From: Gonatopus flavifemur
Lineage: Eukaryota; Arthropoda; Insecta; Hymenoptera; Dryinidae
Assembly: GCA_018340375.1 (NCBI GenBank)
Contig: JAFFJZ010000007.1
Location: 21,984,001-22,048,000, forward strand
Direction of reading: 5' to 3'
DNA: 64,000 nt
Under the pieces are notes generated by a model. It saw nothing but the letters and a program-made list of their open reading frames with translations. It was not told the DNA's origin and did not search any database. Shown here piece by piece: positions 12,605-24,860 of this stretch. Each line of letters begins with the position of its first letter. Position 1 is the stretch's first letter. The position numbers and the translations under genes are program-made.

Positions 12605-15420
12605 CTACAGTGGGTGGATTTAATCGGTTCCCTGTTAATTTTGATAAGTTGTAGAAAACTATGCCATAATTTACAAATTTTGGATAAAAATTGAAATCCA
12701 AACTCCTAAACACTTGAGGAATGGTTCATGTTGATCGATGAGCTCGTTCAAAGGTTTCGAATTCGAATATCCCGACTAGAAATTTACCCCATGGACCAGA
12801 TCAGGTCCTGATAAGGCAACCTCATCAGGACCTAACAAGTCATGTCACGCTGCACTATTATGAGGACCCCATCAGGAAAGACTAATTAGGATTTTGTGAG
12901 GAATTCCTTACTAAAACCTCAAAAATAAATCAAAACTAATCTATGAGCCTGTGTGAAAATTGCAGTTCGGTTGACAGATGTGAGGTTAAATTTATGTGAT
13001 CAACAAATGGATGAATTATTTTTGTGAAATGTGTGGTGGTTATTTCTTGAATAATGTGTATCAAAAAGTCTGTTAGTAAGTGCAAAATGATTAAGTAAAT
13101 CAGTCATAGCTGTTGTAACGTGTCAAAAAATCGTAATTTGTTGATGCAGTGAAAATGAATTTCCTTCAAATACTTACATCAGCACTTCTAGGCAAAAACT
13201 CAGAGATCATATTGATTTTGTAAGAAATATGAGTCATGAAGAACTCATTTGATCAGAAATATGTCAAAAGAATGTTCAAAATGAATAACAAAAAACTTGA
13301 ATTATTCACTTGCAGCTCGTCGGATGGTTTTATTTTTCAAATTGAAGAGCACTCTTGGAGTTGAAATTTTCAAATTTGAGAAAAAAGCCTTATCTTCTGA
13401 GTTGAATTTGTTGTTAGGGTGATAATAAACTTGTAGGAAGAGTTTGAAAGTTGAGTGGAATCTATATTGATCAGGAAAGTCCAAATCGTGTGGCAAAAGT
13501 TAGAAAATCTGTCAACTTAGCTGACAGCGCATGGGTATTCTATCAGCTTTTCTTTACTAAACCAAATGCTGGCAGGAGAAATTCATCAGAATATAGTGAA
13601 TTCAAAGTGATGTGAAGTAAGAGAGGACAGATACATGCATTGAATTTTATTAGTTATTATAAAAATGTTGATAAATATGGTAAGGCTATGTATGACTCAA
13701 TGTATCGTCTCTCAATATTTTTGTTTCAATGATTTGCATTTTTGAATGTGCATTTTCGTATCTTTTCACCAGTAACTAGTGTTAGGTTGAGAAAACATGT
13801 GTATTGAACCTGTTTCATAAATATAATAACATTGATTTGTAGGAACATGACACAACATTATTGGAACAAAAATATGGGAAGACGACACTTTGGATCTCCT
13901 ATAGTCTTTTCTTATTTTTCAGAACGTTTATAAGAACGAATAAAATCTAATGAATATTTCGGTCCTCTCTTACTTCACATCACTTTGAATCCACTATATT
14001 TTGATGAATTTCTCCTGCCAGCATTTGGTTTGGTGAAGAAAAGCCCATGCGCCGTGAGCTAAGTTGACAGATTTTCTAACTTTTGCCACACGATTTGGAC
14101 TTTCCTGATCAATATAGATTCCACTCAACTTTCAAACTCTTCTTACAAGTTTATCATCACCCTAACAACAAATTCAACTCAGAAAATGAGGCTTTTTTCT
14201 GAAATTAACAAATTTCAACTTCAAGAGTACTCTTTAATTTGAAAAGTAAAACCATCCGTCGAGCTGAAAGTGAATAATTCAAGTTTTTTGCATTTCATTT
14301 TGAACATTCGCTTGAAATATTTTTGATCGAATGAGTTCTTTATGACCTTTATTATTACAAAATGATTGGGATTTCTGAGTTTTTTCCGAGAAATACTGAT
14401 GTGAATTAATATTGATATAGATATTGTCGTTGTTGATATTATCGTATATTTGAATAGAATTAATTGTCACCACATCAGCAACTTATGATTTTTTACATAT
14501 TACAGCAATGATAACTGATTCAATAATTCATTTTGCACTCAATAACAGATTTTTTTATGCGTATTAATCAAGAAATAACGAAAGAAGAGTACTTGTTCGA
14601 AACTTATATTTGATTATGACGAAACACATATTCATTCAGTTCATATATACTCTTTGAATAATACTCAGATGATGTGATGTGTAGGAAAGAAAAATGATGC
14701 TGAACAGTCAATAAATCAACCTTATGAGAATTGTGATAAGTTAAATGAAATACTTATTTCGCTGGTGATGGTTGAACGTTTGCTAAGTTTTTTTCGCTGT
14801 ATGCATAACGTGGAAAATCTTGTGAAATTTTCCGCCTAATTAAACCCCAATTAAAGTTCCGCCTAATTAAAACCCAAATAGTTAGTTTTCAATTCACATT
14901 GAGAATAGATTGAACAAATTGTTCAACAGTTTTCAGAAGTAGGTAATGTGTTCGGAATGAAGGGATTGAATTTAAAAACAGGCACAGTTGAAAATCGTTC
15001 AAACATGTTCTTCTTATTGAAGGAAAATTTGTGTAATCAAAGAGTGTACAATCTGAAATCAAGTCTGTACATTCTTGTATTCAGTTTATCAAACTATGTC
15101 CATGGTCTTAGGATGACCAAACGAGGTCCTGATGCGGATAAAGCGAGGAAAACCTACTTCGACCTTTTCAGGATAATTTGAGGAAATCCTGACTAGGACC
15201 AAATGAGGTCATCCATACGTGAGTCATCCACACCTAATCCCGATCAGGACCGTAACGGGTATTCCTTACTTCGGATGACCTTGTCAGGTCCTCATCATAT
15301 GTTGGGTTAACCTGATGACAATTTCCAGTCGGGATTATGGATAAAATCGGAATTTAATTGTGGGTGTTCTTAAGTTGATGAGATTTGCAGGGAACGGATC
15401 AAATCCACCGAATGTAACAG
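12605..15420. mobile_element. MITE split by foldback copy 1
   Basis: The segment at 12605-12650 (GGTGGATTTAATCGGTTCCC core) is the inverse of 15371-15420 (GGGAACGGATCAAATCCACC core). Between them lies the 2.56-kb foldback element. Next to the insertion, 12700-12760 (TTGAGGAATGGTTCATGTTG) resembles 57818-57860, so this host repeat has relatives elsewhere in the window. Confidence 0.6.
12771..15333. mobile_element. large foldback element, copy 1 (2563 bp)
   Basis: Ends are CCCGACTAGAAATTT and, inverted, CCCGACTGGAAATTG, giving a TIR of about 14 bp. The flanking bases are AT on both sides, a 2-bp target duplication. Both arms carry several direct and inverted copies of a CAGGACC/GGTCCTGA word (near 12803, 12825, 12863, 15125, 15190, 15245 and 15288). 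The element is a giant imperfect palindrome: sequence from about 13140-13640 is repeated inverted at about 13960-14430. It shares nearly its whole length with 58797-61361 in opposite orientation. Two short open frames (13302-13496 minus and 14279-14473 minus) are conserved between the copies only because the copies are young; neither matches a known domain. The 2-bp duplication plus subterminal repeats recall CACTA/EnSpm, but the TIR sequence does not prove it. Confidence 0.88.
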
Positions 15421-15424
15421 TCAT

Positions 15425-18229
15425 AAAATATATATGTTCAAATATGACCAATCAAATATTCGATAAAATTGAACAAATATCAATGATATCCAAAAATTCA
15501 TGAAAACTTAATCATTATAAGCACGTACATGAAATGTAATAATTGTCATAAATGATTTTATGAGTGTTATTGAATATTCGATTAGTCGTATTTCAAGAAT
15601 GTATTTGACAACTGTTACCAGCCTTCTTTCAGTGTAATATTCTATCTTCTTGAATGTACACTTGTTACCTTGTTGTAGATGAATTTTGCCAACAGGCACC
15701 CAGTGTCCATTTTAATGGACACATGATGTTGTTGCATAATTTAGCTGTACATTGAAATACTTCAAAATATGAAAAACACTTCTTGGTACTAAAAACCTCT
15801 TTGAAGTTGAACATATTCTTTTGAATATTCAAACTGCATCCTGTAGAATCAGTAAAATTCGTTCAAGTGATGGAAATTGCAGTTTCAAAAATTTCGAAAT
15901 TCTCATCAAATTAGTCCCGTTTAAAAACATACCATACTGAGAATATAATTTTGAATAATCTTCTTATCGTTAATTGACACCCTTATCTTGATGATATCAT
16001 GGGTTTCAAACTGCTCTGATTTGTGGAACGATTTCGATAATTTGCTGAATTCTATGTCCATTGGGATGGACTTCAGGTCAGAAAGGGATATATAGAATTT
16101 TTTATTGAATTCTGACAAGACGTTCGAAGATTCATTCATCGTTTGAAAGTTCAATCAAAATTTCATAAGAATTTTATCGACAGCTGGGCGTTTCTGAAAT
16201 TCGTTAGAAATTTTATAGACATTTTGTGTACGCACAAATTTTTGCAAAATTTTCCCACGTGGATGTTAAGTGTATTAAAATGAGAAGGGAGAAAGGGTTG
16301 ATGGATTCAATCTGAGAAATGAAAAATACAGGTATCAAATTTTTTTACAATTCCAACAACTCACGTGAAGAGTGGAAGAAAAAAATGATCGTGATTAAAT
16401 TGTTTCATTTTATCAATTTGACGACAAAACATCATCATGCAATGTTGTACTACCTCTGTACCAGCAGAATATGATAACATATCTCAAAATGCCTTTTGAA
16501 GACCAAAGGATTGTTTATATCTCACATGAAATAACTCTTCCAAACATCAACTGCTACACATTCTCAAGAGTATTGCGTAAAACATTGGGAGCCTTTTTGA
16601 AAAGTGTATTAAGAACCGAATTTCCGTGTGAGTTTTCTCACATGGAACCAAGCAAGTGATACTTGATATTCACACCCCTCTTCCTTGTTTCCATATATTC
16701 ATGCGCGGAGAATATCAATGAAGAGGATGATAAATTCCTGCTTTGCGATATTAAAAAACTGCATGGAAGATTATACATCAGCGCACCGTGGATTCGACAA
16801 AGGATTATTTTTATTCCTTTTTATTTCTTCTCGTATCTCATAAAACACGGGAATATTTTTATTCGAAAATCCATCCAATAAAGGAAATCATCGGCAGAAA
16901 ATAATTAGTATCGCATTATTTTCCATTGTATCGGACTACTTCTTCGATCGTCAATGATTCGAAATAACATGTACGGCGTGGGGAATGAAACGAGTGTTCC
17001 GATACTTTTACATGCGGAATCGCTGTTTTATTCAAACCAGAGCTTGTTACTGAAACAAAAGCAATGCAATTTCGAATCTCGATAGAAGTTTCAATATTGA
17101 AATGAGTTTGTATTTTCTCCAATTCTGGCAACTGTCTCGATTCAAAATGCTGATGAAAACATTCACAAACGTCATTTGTTTAAACTTAAATTCTGAAAAC
17201 GAGATCCTCTTATTTTGCGATAATTATGAACTGTGACATTACAGTCGAAACCAATTTGAACATTTCGGTTACACACGGAATACGGTATTCATTACAGTGG
17301 TTATGTACATAGAGATGAGTACAGTTCGATGGTGATTTTTATCATTACGTGTGGTTTTAATTAAAAATCGCGTACTGTACGAAAAATTTTTGGAAATAGG
17401 GCACGGTTGATTTTCGGATATGTTGAATGCATGTGTTAAACGTGATACGTAAAATCCTTTGGGAAGCAGAAAGGAGGTTCGAAAGATCTAGAGATTTATT
17501 TGGGAAAGATATTTTCTATTCTGTTTGATCTTGAATATTCTGTTTCCATCCCATAAAATTCCGGGAATCAGGGACGTACGATATTTATCACTGGTACTTC
17601 ATAATAACAGAGGCAGAGAGATTTCTCCTCCTTTGTGATGATACTCTATGCCAGCTTTCTTACTAAGTTAAAAAAGCATACATCGACTATTTAGGTAGTA
17701 CAGACACGAGAAAATTCAACGCGGTAAGAGTATATACTCAGTCATTCATTACAGGAACTGGAAAATCAACCAGACGAGGAAATTCCTTCCATTCGTATGA
17801 ATTCATCATAATAATTCTTTCCGGAATTAGTTCGACTGATGAGAGAATTTACGGGATCACGTACAGAAAATATAGCTTCTGAAAATATTAAATTGTTGTA
17901 AAAACTCACTACATATGATATCTATTTAATTGTATCCCTCGCGAATTGATTTTGTACATCACAATGCGTAACTTCGTTATCGCGCTTCAAAACCGTTTAA
18001 AGATATGATTTTGTAGACTTTTTAATAACTTTTCAAGTTGTCTATCATTTTTTTGACTCGTAGAGAGTACTGAAATTGAATTGAAATCCATGAATTAACA
18101 TTCTTGCAATTCACACAATAAACTGTTGCGACCTTCGGAAAAACAGCACAAATTGGAGCTGAAATTTGTGTGGTCAATTTGAATTCGAGATCGATCATAG
18201 AGGGATCAAAAACTCGCTTCCACACTTTT
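15425..18229. other. no recognised gene apart from the outer repeat arm
   Basis: Other than the repeat arm near 15691-15718, this stretch shows only short random-looking frames. The 62- and 72-codon frames at 16471-16881 have no recognisable motif. Confidence 0.35.
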
Positions 18230-18704
18230 GAAAAAAACTTTCCGGTACCCAGGCACTGGAAAATTTCTTTTCATGGCAAATTTTTCAGTTTACGTATAAG
18301 AAAATTCCTGTTGTCCTGGAATTTTTCCGTATTTCACATGAAATTTCATATTCTTTACTTCATTTTTCCAGTATAAATACATGGAGAGAAATTTGTAGTT
18401 AAATTTACTACGTGATTATTGTGCCCGAGGCACAGACTGACTTCCCAATGACATTTACTGTAAAACAGTGAATTTGATCATTTTTCTATTGTCTCGTCAT
18501 AGTAAATTTCATCGTAAATCCAGTCTGTTCCTCGGTTACAAAGTCCCATAATAAATTTAACTATAAATTTTTCTCCGTGTACAAGAATTTTCTGATACGT
18601 GTACTGGAATTTTCATGATTTGAATGTAATTCTCCAGTACAAATGGACAGGTTAATTGCTCCCAGTACAGGACTGGAAGTTTTCCGAAGTTGTTTTTTAC
18701 AGTG
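18230..18704. mobile_element. CACTGTAAAAAA-family element, degraded, with nested MITE
   Basis: The right end TTTTTTACAGTG (18693-18704) matches the ends of the elements at 31280-32382 and 43896-44146. The body has the family's repeated 'gTACTGGAA.TTTTCCAGT' words. The left end is worn and was not located precisely. A 206-bp MITE (18377-18582) is inserted inside. Confidence 0.6.
18377..18582. mobile_element. 206-bp palindromic MITE, nested
   Basis: Left end (ATACATGGAGAGAAATTTGT) and inverted right end (GTACACGGAGAAAAATTTAT) match, and the pairing continues for about 60 bp through CCGAGGCACAGACTG / CCGAGGAACAGACTG. No coding capacity. The CGGAGAGAAATTT end type recurs in the elements at 18711 and 26178. 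Confidence 0.82.
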
Positions 18705-18710
18705 CATGCA

Positions 18711-18942
18711 CAGACAGAAAAAACATTCTAGATATTAATACATTTTGTACTAAAGTAGCGACATAAGTAACACCGTGAAAATTAATGCTCAATGATGTGA
18801 AAATCGTTTAATTTGGTGCAACTTCACATCATGAAATATGAATTTTTACTACACTGTGTTGTAAAAATTATACCACGTCACTTATGCTGCTACTTTAGTA
18901 CAAAATGTAGTAATATTTAAAACCAAATTGATCTCCGTGTGG
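18711..18942. mobile_element. MITE family X, copy A
   Basis: A palindromic element with inner arms ACATTTTGTACTAAAGTAGC and GCTACTTTAGTACAAAATGT. It shares most of its length with 26178-26435; the shared right half is nearly identical over about 100 bp. Copy A lacks a block of about 25 bp present in copy B. Non-coding. Confidence 0.82.
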
Positions 18943-19270
18943 AACTATATTTCAGTGTGTTTGATCAAGACGACTTATCAGTCATTATTTGTTACTGAGA
19001 AACATAGCACTTTGAATTGAACTTTCAATTGAAAATCATGAGTTTTCTATTTGATATCCAATATGGAATTGTTTAAAAAAACTAATTGTTCTTTTCTAAA
19101 AGACGTCAGGTTTTTTATGGGACTCAATAAATTTCAATCAAGCAATTAATCCCCCTCTCTCTGTCGTCCTTCATGTCTATGTTTCTTCCTTCCTCGGATA
19201 GTACTCTGTATGAATCCATGATTAATGGTAGCAATATGCCTGCTTGCCGTTTTCACCCGGTATGTAGTAC

Positions 19271-19300
19271 GTATATAGGTATATGACTATACCTATATAC
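19271..19300. repeat. perfect 13-bp inverted repeat with 4-nt loop
   Basis: GTATATAGGTATA, tgac, TATACCTATATAC: a perfect palindrome inside a TATA/TACG-rich tract (19255-19345) that also holds GTACGTACGTAC. Likely simple-sequence derived. Confidence 0.85.
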
Positions 19301-19345
19301 GCATCTATATACACATGTTCATATGTACGTACGTACATAACTTCA

Positions 19346-20340
19346 TACTTGGAGTAACCTAGAAATCCATACTTGTACCATGAAGGAATGGAGACACCTG
19401 AATTGCTGGTAAGATTTTGGTGACATGAGATTGCAGATGAGAGAAAGAGACGAAGGTAGGAAGACAGATGTGCCCGGATGCTTGGTTTCAGACGAGATTG
19501 CGTCCTTGAGAAAAGGTATGGAAGACAAACAAAAATTCACAAGTGGTGAATGTCGCCAGCAAAAACCGGAATCCTCCTTCAAGTGTAAATCGAGCCACTA
19601 ACAAAGATTGAATCCACCATATGTATGTGTTTTGTGGAAAACAAATTTTTATTTTTTCGAATTATAAATCATTTTCTTTTTGTGACACAAAGAATTTTTA
19701 TTCCACATTAATTTAATTGATAAATGTAATGTGATTAAATCATTAGAAGGTACACGGGAAATAATATACTGTTGAATCTAACTTTGCCCTGAGCTTCTCC
19801 CACAATTCGAGCTATAATTACAGATTCGATTTCAAATGGAGTTTGGATTGGATTTCTGTTCTGCTACAGAAATTATCTTCATCTTCGAAATGAAGAATAC
19901 CATTGTGTATAACCAGCTTATATTCTGTTTCCTTTATGTGTTTTTGTTTCGCCGGGGGTTGAATTAGATTAGTTAGTCGCTCGATTTCACTCTAGTCGAG
20001 TTGAATTGAACTCTTCATGCGTTCCATTTTATTAGAAGAATTAATGAAAGGTAGATTTTGAATAACAAAAGAATAGTTAATTCCTTCGTTTCTTGTGTCG
20101 ATGGAGATTATGATAATCGGTAAATGCAATCAGCGAAAAGACTCCACGAGGATTAATTCAGTTGTAAACTTTCCTCACAATGAAGTTCAATGATATTTTG
20201 GGTTCGATTGTTGGTTTGCATACCCTGTTCAATTAATTTGCCACACGCGGACAAGTTTCAATCGAGTATCAATTTTGTATAGAAGATTTGTGAAACTTTG
20301 ATGAATGCTTTTTTCTCAGGGCAGTTGATACTCACCGATT
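19346..20340. other. no recognised gene or element
   Basis: AT-rich sequence. A 79-codon minus frame (19343-19582) has no recognisable motif. Confidence 0.35.
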
Positions 20341-20422
20341 GTGCGTTGTATATGCACTGATTCGCAGTGGTTGATTTTCCACTGTAATCAGTGAGATTTC
20401 AGTGTCTTAAATTTAGAGAGCA
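20341..20422 (+). repeat. CAGTGA-rich repeat, copy 2
   Basis: Gap-free 82-bp match to 7741-7822. It lies about 30 bp from the tRNA-like segment that follows. Confidence 0.7.
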
Positions 20423-20449
20423 ATAATCTGAAGGGAAAAACGACGCCTC

Positions 20450-20560
20450 GATAGGGAAAGATCATTTGGAAGTTGGATTATGAAAAGATGTCCTCAGTGG
20501 GATTTGAACCCTGGGTCCTGCGAGTGGGAATAAAAGACTCAATCAAATCAGCGAATTTTT
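20450..20560 (-). repeat. tRNA-derived sequence, type 2 (stand-alone copy)
   Basis: On the minus strand it contains CTCGCAGGACCCAGGGTTCA, including a box-B-like GGTTCAAATCC, preceded by a box-A-like region (GCTGATTTGATTGAG). About 110 bp align to the tRNA-like segments inside the elements at 46190-46312 and 53046-53175, showing that this tRNA-like family also exists outside those elements. No valid cloverleaf was found, so it is a SINE-type derivative rather than a tRNA gene. Confidence 0.6.
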
Positions 20561-20670
20561 GAGATGATGACAGAGTAGTAAAATCGCCTATCATAGTCAT
20601 TGTCCCAATGATTATTGAATTTCGTCACAATTTACAACGGAAAATGTAGTTGAGAAAAATTTGAAATGAA

Positions 20671-20906
20671 GTAAGGTATGAGACCCTATACCCGATCAGG
20701 GACTAGAATCCAATCATTTTCATTATTACATGAATTTACGAAGTAATTTAGCTAGAAGTTTCAAATAAAAAAGTTAATTTTTGATCCATTAATTACAAAA
20801 AATATTTTGGTTCAAGAGTTTTTGCACAACTAAACCACAAAAACCTAGAATAAAAGGACTGATCGGGTATACGTTCACTGATCGGGTATAAGGTCGCTTA
20901 CCTTAC
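20671..20906. mobile_element. 236-bp MITE with about 28-bp TIRs
   Basis: Starts GTAAGGTATGAGACCCTATA and ends with the inverse of GTAAGGTAAGCGACCTTATA; the next bases, CCCGATCAG, also pair. The CTGATCGGGTATA word is repeated near the right end (20856 and 20878). Non-coding. Confidence 0.85.
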
Positions 20907-23328
20907 AATTGGATGCATTTCAATTAAATAAATAAAGTAGAATTTCAAAATAAATTGTTCTACTATCGTTTTCTATGTAAGATTTCACATGAGATTAATG
21001 TTTCATCCTTTTTAGCAATTTTTGTAATGCGTCACTACACTAATAAAAAGAATCATTTATATCAAACAAATATTTTGTTGATTTGGAAAAGAAGGTGAAC
21101 GATTTATCGAGTACAAGCATGTTATATTCCTCTCAAATGTGGTTTTATCAACTATTAAGGAATATAAATCTGAGAAAAGTCTCTGCTGAAAGTTTCCAAT
21201 CTAAACCGATGAAAAACGATAAATCTTCCAATTGTTCTTGAAGGGGTTTTTGAATACGGGGATTTAGGATTTTATATCATAATTAAACGATAGAGCTCTA
21301 TCGATTCTTATCGTATTTTACGAGATTCATCATGAAGGGTACGTTATGTTATCGTAAAATTCTTGTGAAAGAAAATACCACTCATTCTGAAATAAATCAT
21401 TCTTTCTTCGTTAAACAACTGGTATTTTTTTCACATGAATGATATGATGAGAATAACATACATTCTGTTGAATCCTGTGGAACACGATGAGAACCAATTG
21501 AGTTGTGAATTCTGTATTCCGAAACCACATTGAGAAAGACAAAGAAAATTTATCGTTTTTCATTTAGAACTTTCGGCAGAGATAAACCATAGTTGAGTGG
21601 AGGGAATATTTGTTTTTCCATATCCAACGAAATCATCATTTGACACAAACATTTTAACGATTTCGATCCTGCGCTTCTGTAATCTGTGTCTTCTCCGGTA
21701 GAAGTTCTCATCAGAAACGAACAGGATCTCTATTTGTATTTAATTGAATCTGATGTATTTTTTCTCAATTATATTAGATGGCAATGGGGCTTTTCTCTTT
21801 TTTTCTTATGGAATTTTAATAGAAGTGTCTCCAAGTATCCTTTGCTAGCAATGTCCCATAGGAAACAATAGATTTTTCCTATCGTTTTGAATGTAGTTCC
21901 CGAATCACTAACTTTCGTTTTTCTACCGTAATTGAATATTGAAACTTTTATCATTTTCTTACGGTATTTTATCAGGCAAAAATCTCGTGTTCTCTCCAGA
22001 CTTCATGAGATTTTATCATAAACGTATTACAGAATACATAATCAATCAATCTGAGAGAAAAATGCAATCATTTTCAGATATCTGCAACATCACTGTGAGA
22101 AAAAAAATCTGCCTTGAGTTTCATAAACATATGATGAAACGTTTCACATAACACAATCTATTGATTCTTATGATATGATATTAATTTCAATCAGATGATA
22201 CTTAATTTTAAGAATCTTCTTCTCAATTCTAATAAGATGGTCGTAAATTCAATAACTAATTTCTGACATTCTGATAGGAAATTTTCAAATTTCAAAACTC
22301 GTACTGAATTTAAGAACTTTATTCAATTCAATATGGGAATATTAAATTTCACAAGGAAACTTCCATTCAATCTAAGAATTTTTCTAACAGTGATTTTATA
22401 CAAAACATTGAAGATAAAACACGATAGAACACATGAAATACGATATATTCCCGATGAAATAAAGTGAGGGACGATAGAGGTTTTATCTTTCAATTACGAT
22501 AGAGAGACGAGAATTCGCAATTCAGAAACCACATTCAGAACGATGAGAAAGAATCTATTGTTTTCTTCGAGAATTTTTTAGGGGCTATATTTATTAACGA
22601 TATTCAAATATGAGATACAGTTTTGATCACAATAAATAATAAGATCAATTATATATTATTATTTTCTTGTGCTCAAAACCACATACCAGCTATTGGAAAT
22701 TACGCATATTTCATAATTGCGTGGGATCACTATTGTCCCTACACTACATCGGTTCAGAAATAACTCATGAAGAGCCCAATTGTGGTCGACAAAACTTATG
22801 AATTCATAAGAATGCTTTCTGAATATATCTGCTGCGTGGGTGGCAACGATACGCACCATCAACTTCAAATGCAACATTCAGTGCAATAAAAAAATCTATA
22901 TGTAAAATGTGATGTAGGGAACAATATACTGGTGATTCAATTTATTCCATCAGCTATTTGATCTATCATTAGAAATACCAGTTTATTGTGCGTTTTATAT
23001 CCTAAATGATAGAAACTCTTTATGTAAAACATCACATATTCCATAATTGTTTTAATTCACTATTGAGAGCAATATGAGCATCTGTCGTGTATTTCATATT
23101 CCGCGTGATAGAACATTTTTATGTAAAATATTACATAGGTAACGATAGAATATTTCATGGTCGTTGTAATTCATCATAGGAAACGATAAGTTTTCTGTAT
23201 ACTTTACTTCATCCATGATAGAAGACGTTTATGGAAAATATTACATAGGCTGCGATAGATTTTTTTATAGTTTGATCTATATAGTTTATAATTGCGTGAA
23301 TTCATCAAACGAAACGATGTTCTCTCTA

Positions 23329-24591
23329 ACAGTCCATTCAAAAAGTCCGTAGGATGACACATAGAGGGCGTTATTAGCATTTTTTCCATATGATTTTTAT
23401 TTAGTACCAATCTTCAAACGATACGTGTGTAACTTTGATAGCGATCTGATTATTGATTCGTGAGTTATAGCATTTTGCGTGAAGCAACTTTTGTTATTGA
23501 AAAAAAATGGAAAAAAATGAATTTCGAAAAAAAAATACAGTGGGAACCAAACAATGGCTTGATAAACAATTATTCGGACTCTGCTCCATCGAGACAAATG
23601 GTAGAGAAGTGGATTGCTGGATTTAAACGTGGTCGTACCAGCACAAATGATGCAGAGCGCATTGGATGCCCAAATGAGGCTGTTATTCCAGAAAACATAA
23701 GAGAATTCCGCAAATTGGTTATGAACGATCGCAAATTGAAGGTGCACGAGCTAGCTAACATTGTAAAGATATCAGATGGTAGTATTTTTACCATTTTACA
23801 TGAACCTTTGGGTATCCGAAAGCTCTGTGCAAAGTGGGTGCCGCGTGAGCTCACAGTCGACCAGAAACAACAACGAATCGATGCTTCAGAGGAGTGTTTG
23901 GCGCTGTTAAACCGCAATAAAATCGAATTCTATCGTCGGTATGTGACAATGGATGAAACATGGCTTCACCATTATACACCAGAATCCAAAAGACAGTCAG
24001 CTGAGTGGACAACGGTCGACGAATCGAATCCAAAGCGAGCAAAGACGCAACAGTCGGCCGGTAAGGTGATGGCATCTGTATTTTGGGATGCGAAGGGAAT
24101 AATATTCATCGACTATCTCCGAAAAGGAACCACCGTCAACAGCGACTATGACTGTGCACTTTTGGATCGATTGAAGGCTGAAATCGCAAAGAAACGACCA
24201 CATTTGTGAAAGAAAAAAGTGTTGTTTTACCAAGACAATGCATCGTGTCACAAATCGATGAAAACGATGGCAAAATTGAATGATTTGGGCTTCGAATTGT
24301 TCACCCACCCACCGTATTTTTCAGGTGCAGCCTCCAGCGACTTTTTCCTGTTTTCAGATCCCGAGTGAATGCTTGCTGGAAAGAAATTTAGGTCCAATGA
24401 TGAAGTAATCGCTGAAACTGAGCCCTTTTTTGAAGAGAAAGAGAAACCGTACTATAAAAGAGGTATCGAAAAGTTGGAAAATCGCTATACTCGTTGTATC
24501 GCCCTCAAAGGCAACTATGTTGAATAATAAAGTCGAGTTTTGTCACACTTTTGTAGTATCACTCATCCTACGGACATATTGAATGACCAAG
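23329..24591 (+). mobile_element. mariner element, dead (1263 bp)
   Basis: TIRs share CATTCAA(A/T)A(A/T)GTCCGT followed by AGGATGA, the left starting at 23329 and the right ending at 24591, with TA at 23327-23328 and 24592-24593. The TIRs and protein differ clearly from the other mariner family in this window. The transposase inside is broken (see the pseudogene entry). Confidence 0.9.
23507..24527 (+). pseudogene. mariner transposase pseudogene
   Basis: A DD34D transposase-like sequence with recognisable family motifs: WVPRELTVDQKQQR, VTMDETWLHHY (first catalytic Asp), GKVMASVFWDAKGI, a QDN motif (second Asp) and SSDFFLF (third Asp). The start MEKNEFR (23507) is followed directly by KKNTVGTKQWLDK, so roughly ten residues usual at this point appear deleted. 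A 1-nt shift near 23571 then moves translation into the frame of the long open stretch. In that frame there are stops at 24207-24209 (after RPHL) and 24366-24368. The YSPDLAP signature has decayed to YFSGAAS. The natural stop is at 24525-24527. It cannot make a working enzyme. Confidence 0.92.
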
Positions 24592-24860
24592 TATCGTGTA
24601 TTTCACGTTCCTTATGATAGAATATAAATGCAATCTCACATAGACAGAAGGCTCATGATTGTAAATTGCACATAAGGAGCATAATTGTAAGGGGCATAAT
24701 TTCAAGAAACGATACAAAAAGAAAGAATTTCTATCGTGTTATAACGATCATTACCAAATATGATGGATATAGATTGGAAACGATAGCATTCGTATCCGTT
24801 CCAAGATATCCAAACGATAAACACGATAAAAACACGACAGAATAACATACAACTTGAATA

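Larger units (their letters stand above)
12083..15722. repeat. outer inverted pair around the nested elements
   Basis: Bases near 12085-12112 (CCATTCTAATGGACACAGGG, then TGCCTAT) are the inverse of bases near 15691-15718 (AGGCACCCAGTGTCCATTTT). This old inverted pair brackets everything between, implying that a palindromic host element was split by later insertions. Its true outer ends are unclear; a third related GTCCATTGGGATGGAC lies at about 16055. Confidence 0.5.
21170..24860. repeat. degenerate 'ACGATA' repeat tract, interrupted by mariner
   Basis: Diverged units recur over about 2.4 kb outside the mariner. Words such as ATGTAAAATATTACATAGG (near 22902, 23024, 23123 and 23233, spaced 122, 99 and 110 bp), GGAAACGATAG and 'CAGAAACCACATTCAGAA' (22530; cf. 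21520) are repeated. The same word set resumes at 24592-24850 after the mariner, so the tract predates the insertion. No coding potential. It may be an old complex satellite. Confidence 0.55.

Noticed and set aside
13302..13496. 64-codon frame also present, one residue different, at 60615-60809, as if a conserved gene
   Set aside because: It lies in the arms of two young copies of the same foldback element, so identity reflects recent copying. No known domain or independent conservation supports a protein.
14279..14473. 64-codon Asn/Ile-rich frame shared with 59638-59832
   Set aside because: Same reason: it belongs to the duplicated foldback, composition is AT-driven, and there is no domain.
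21170..24860. CRISPR-like array in the ACGATA tract
   Set aside because: Repeats are diverged and irregularly spaced, and the sequence is eukaryotic; there are no identical repeats with unique spacers.
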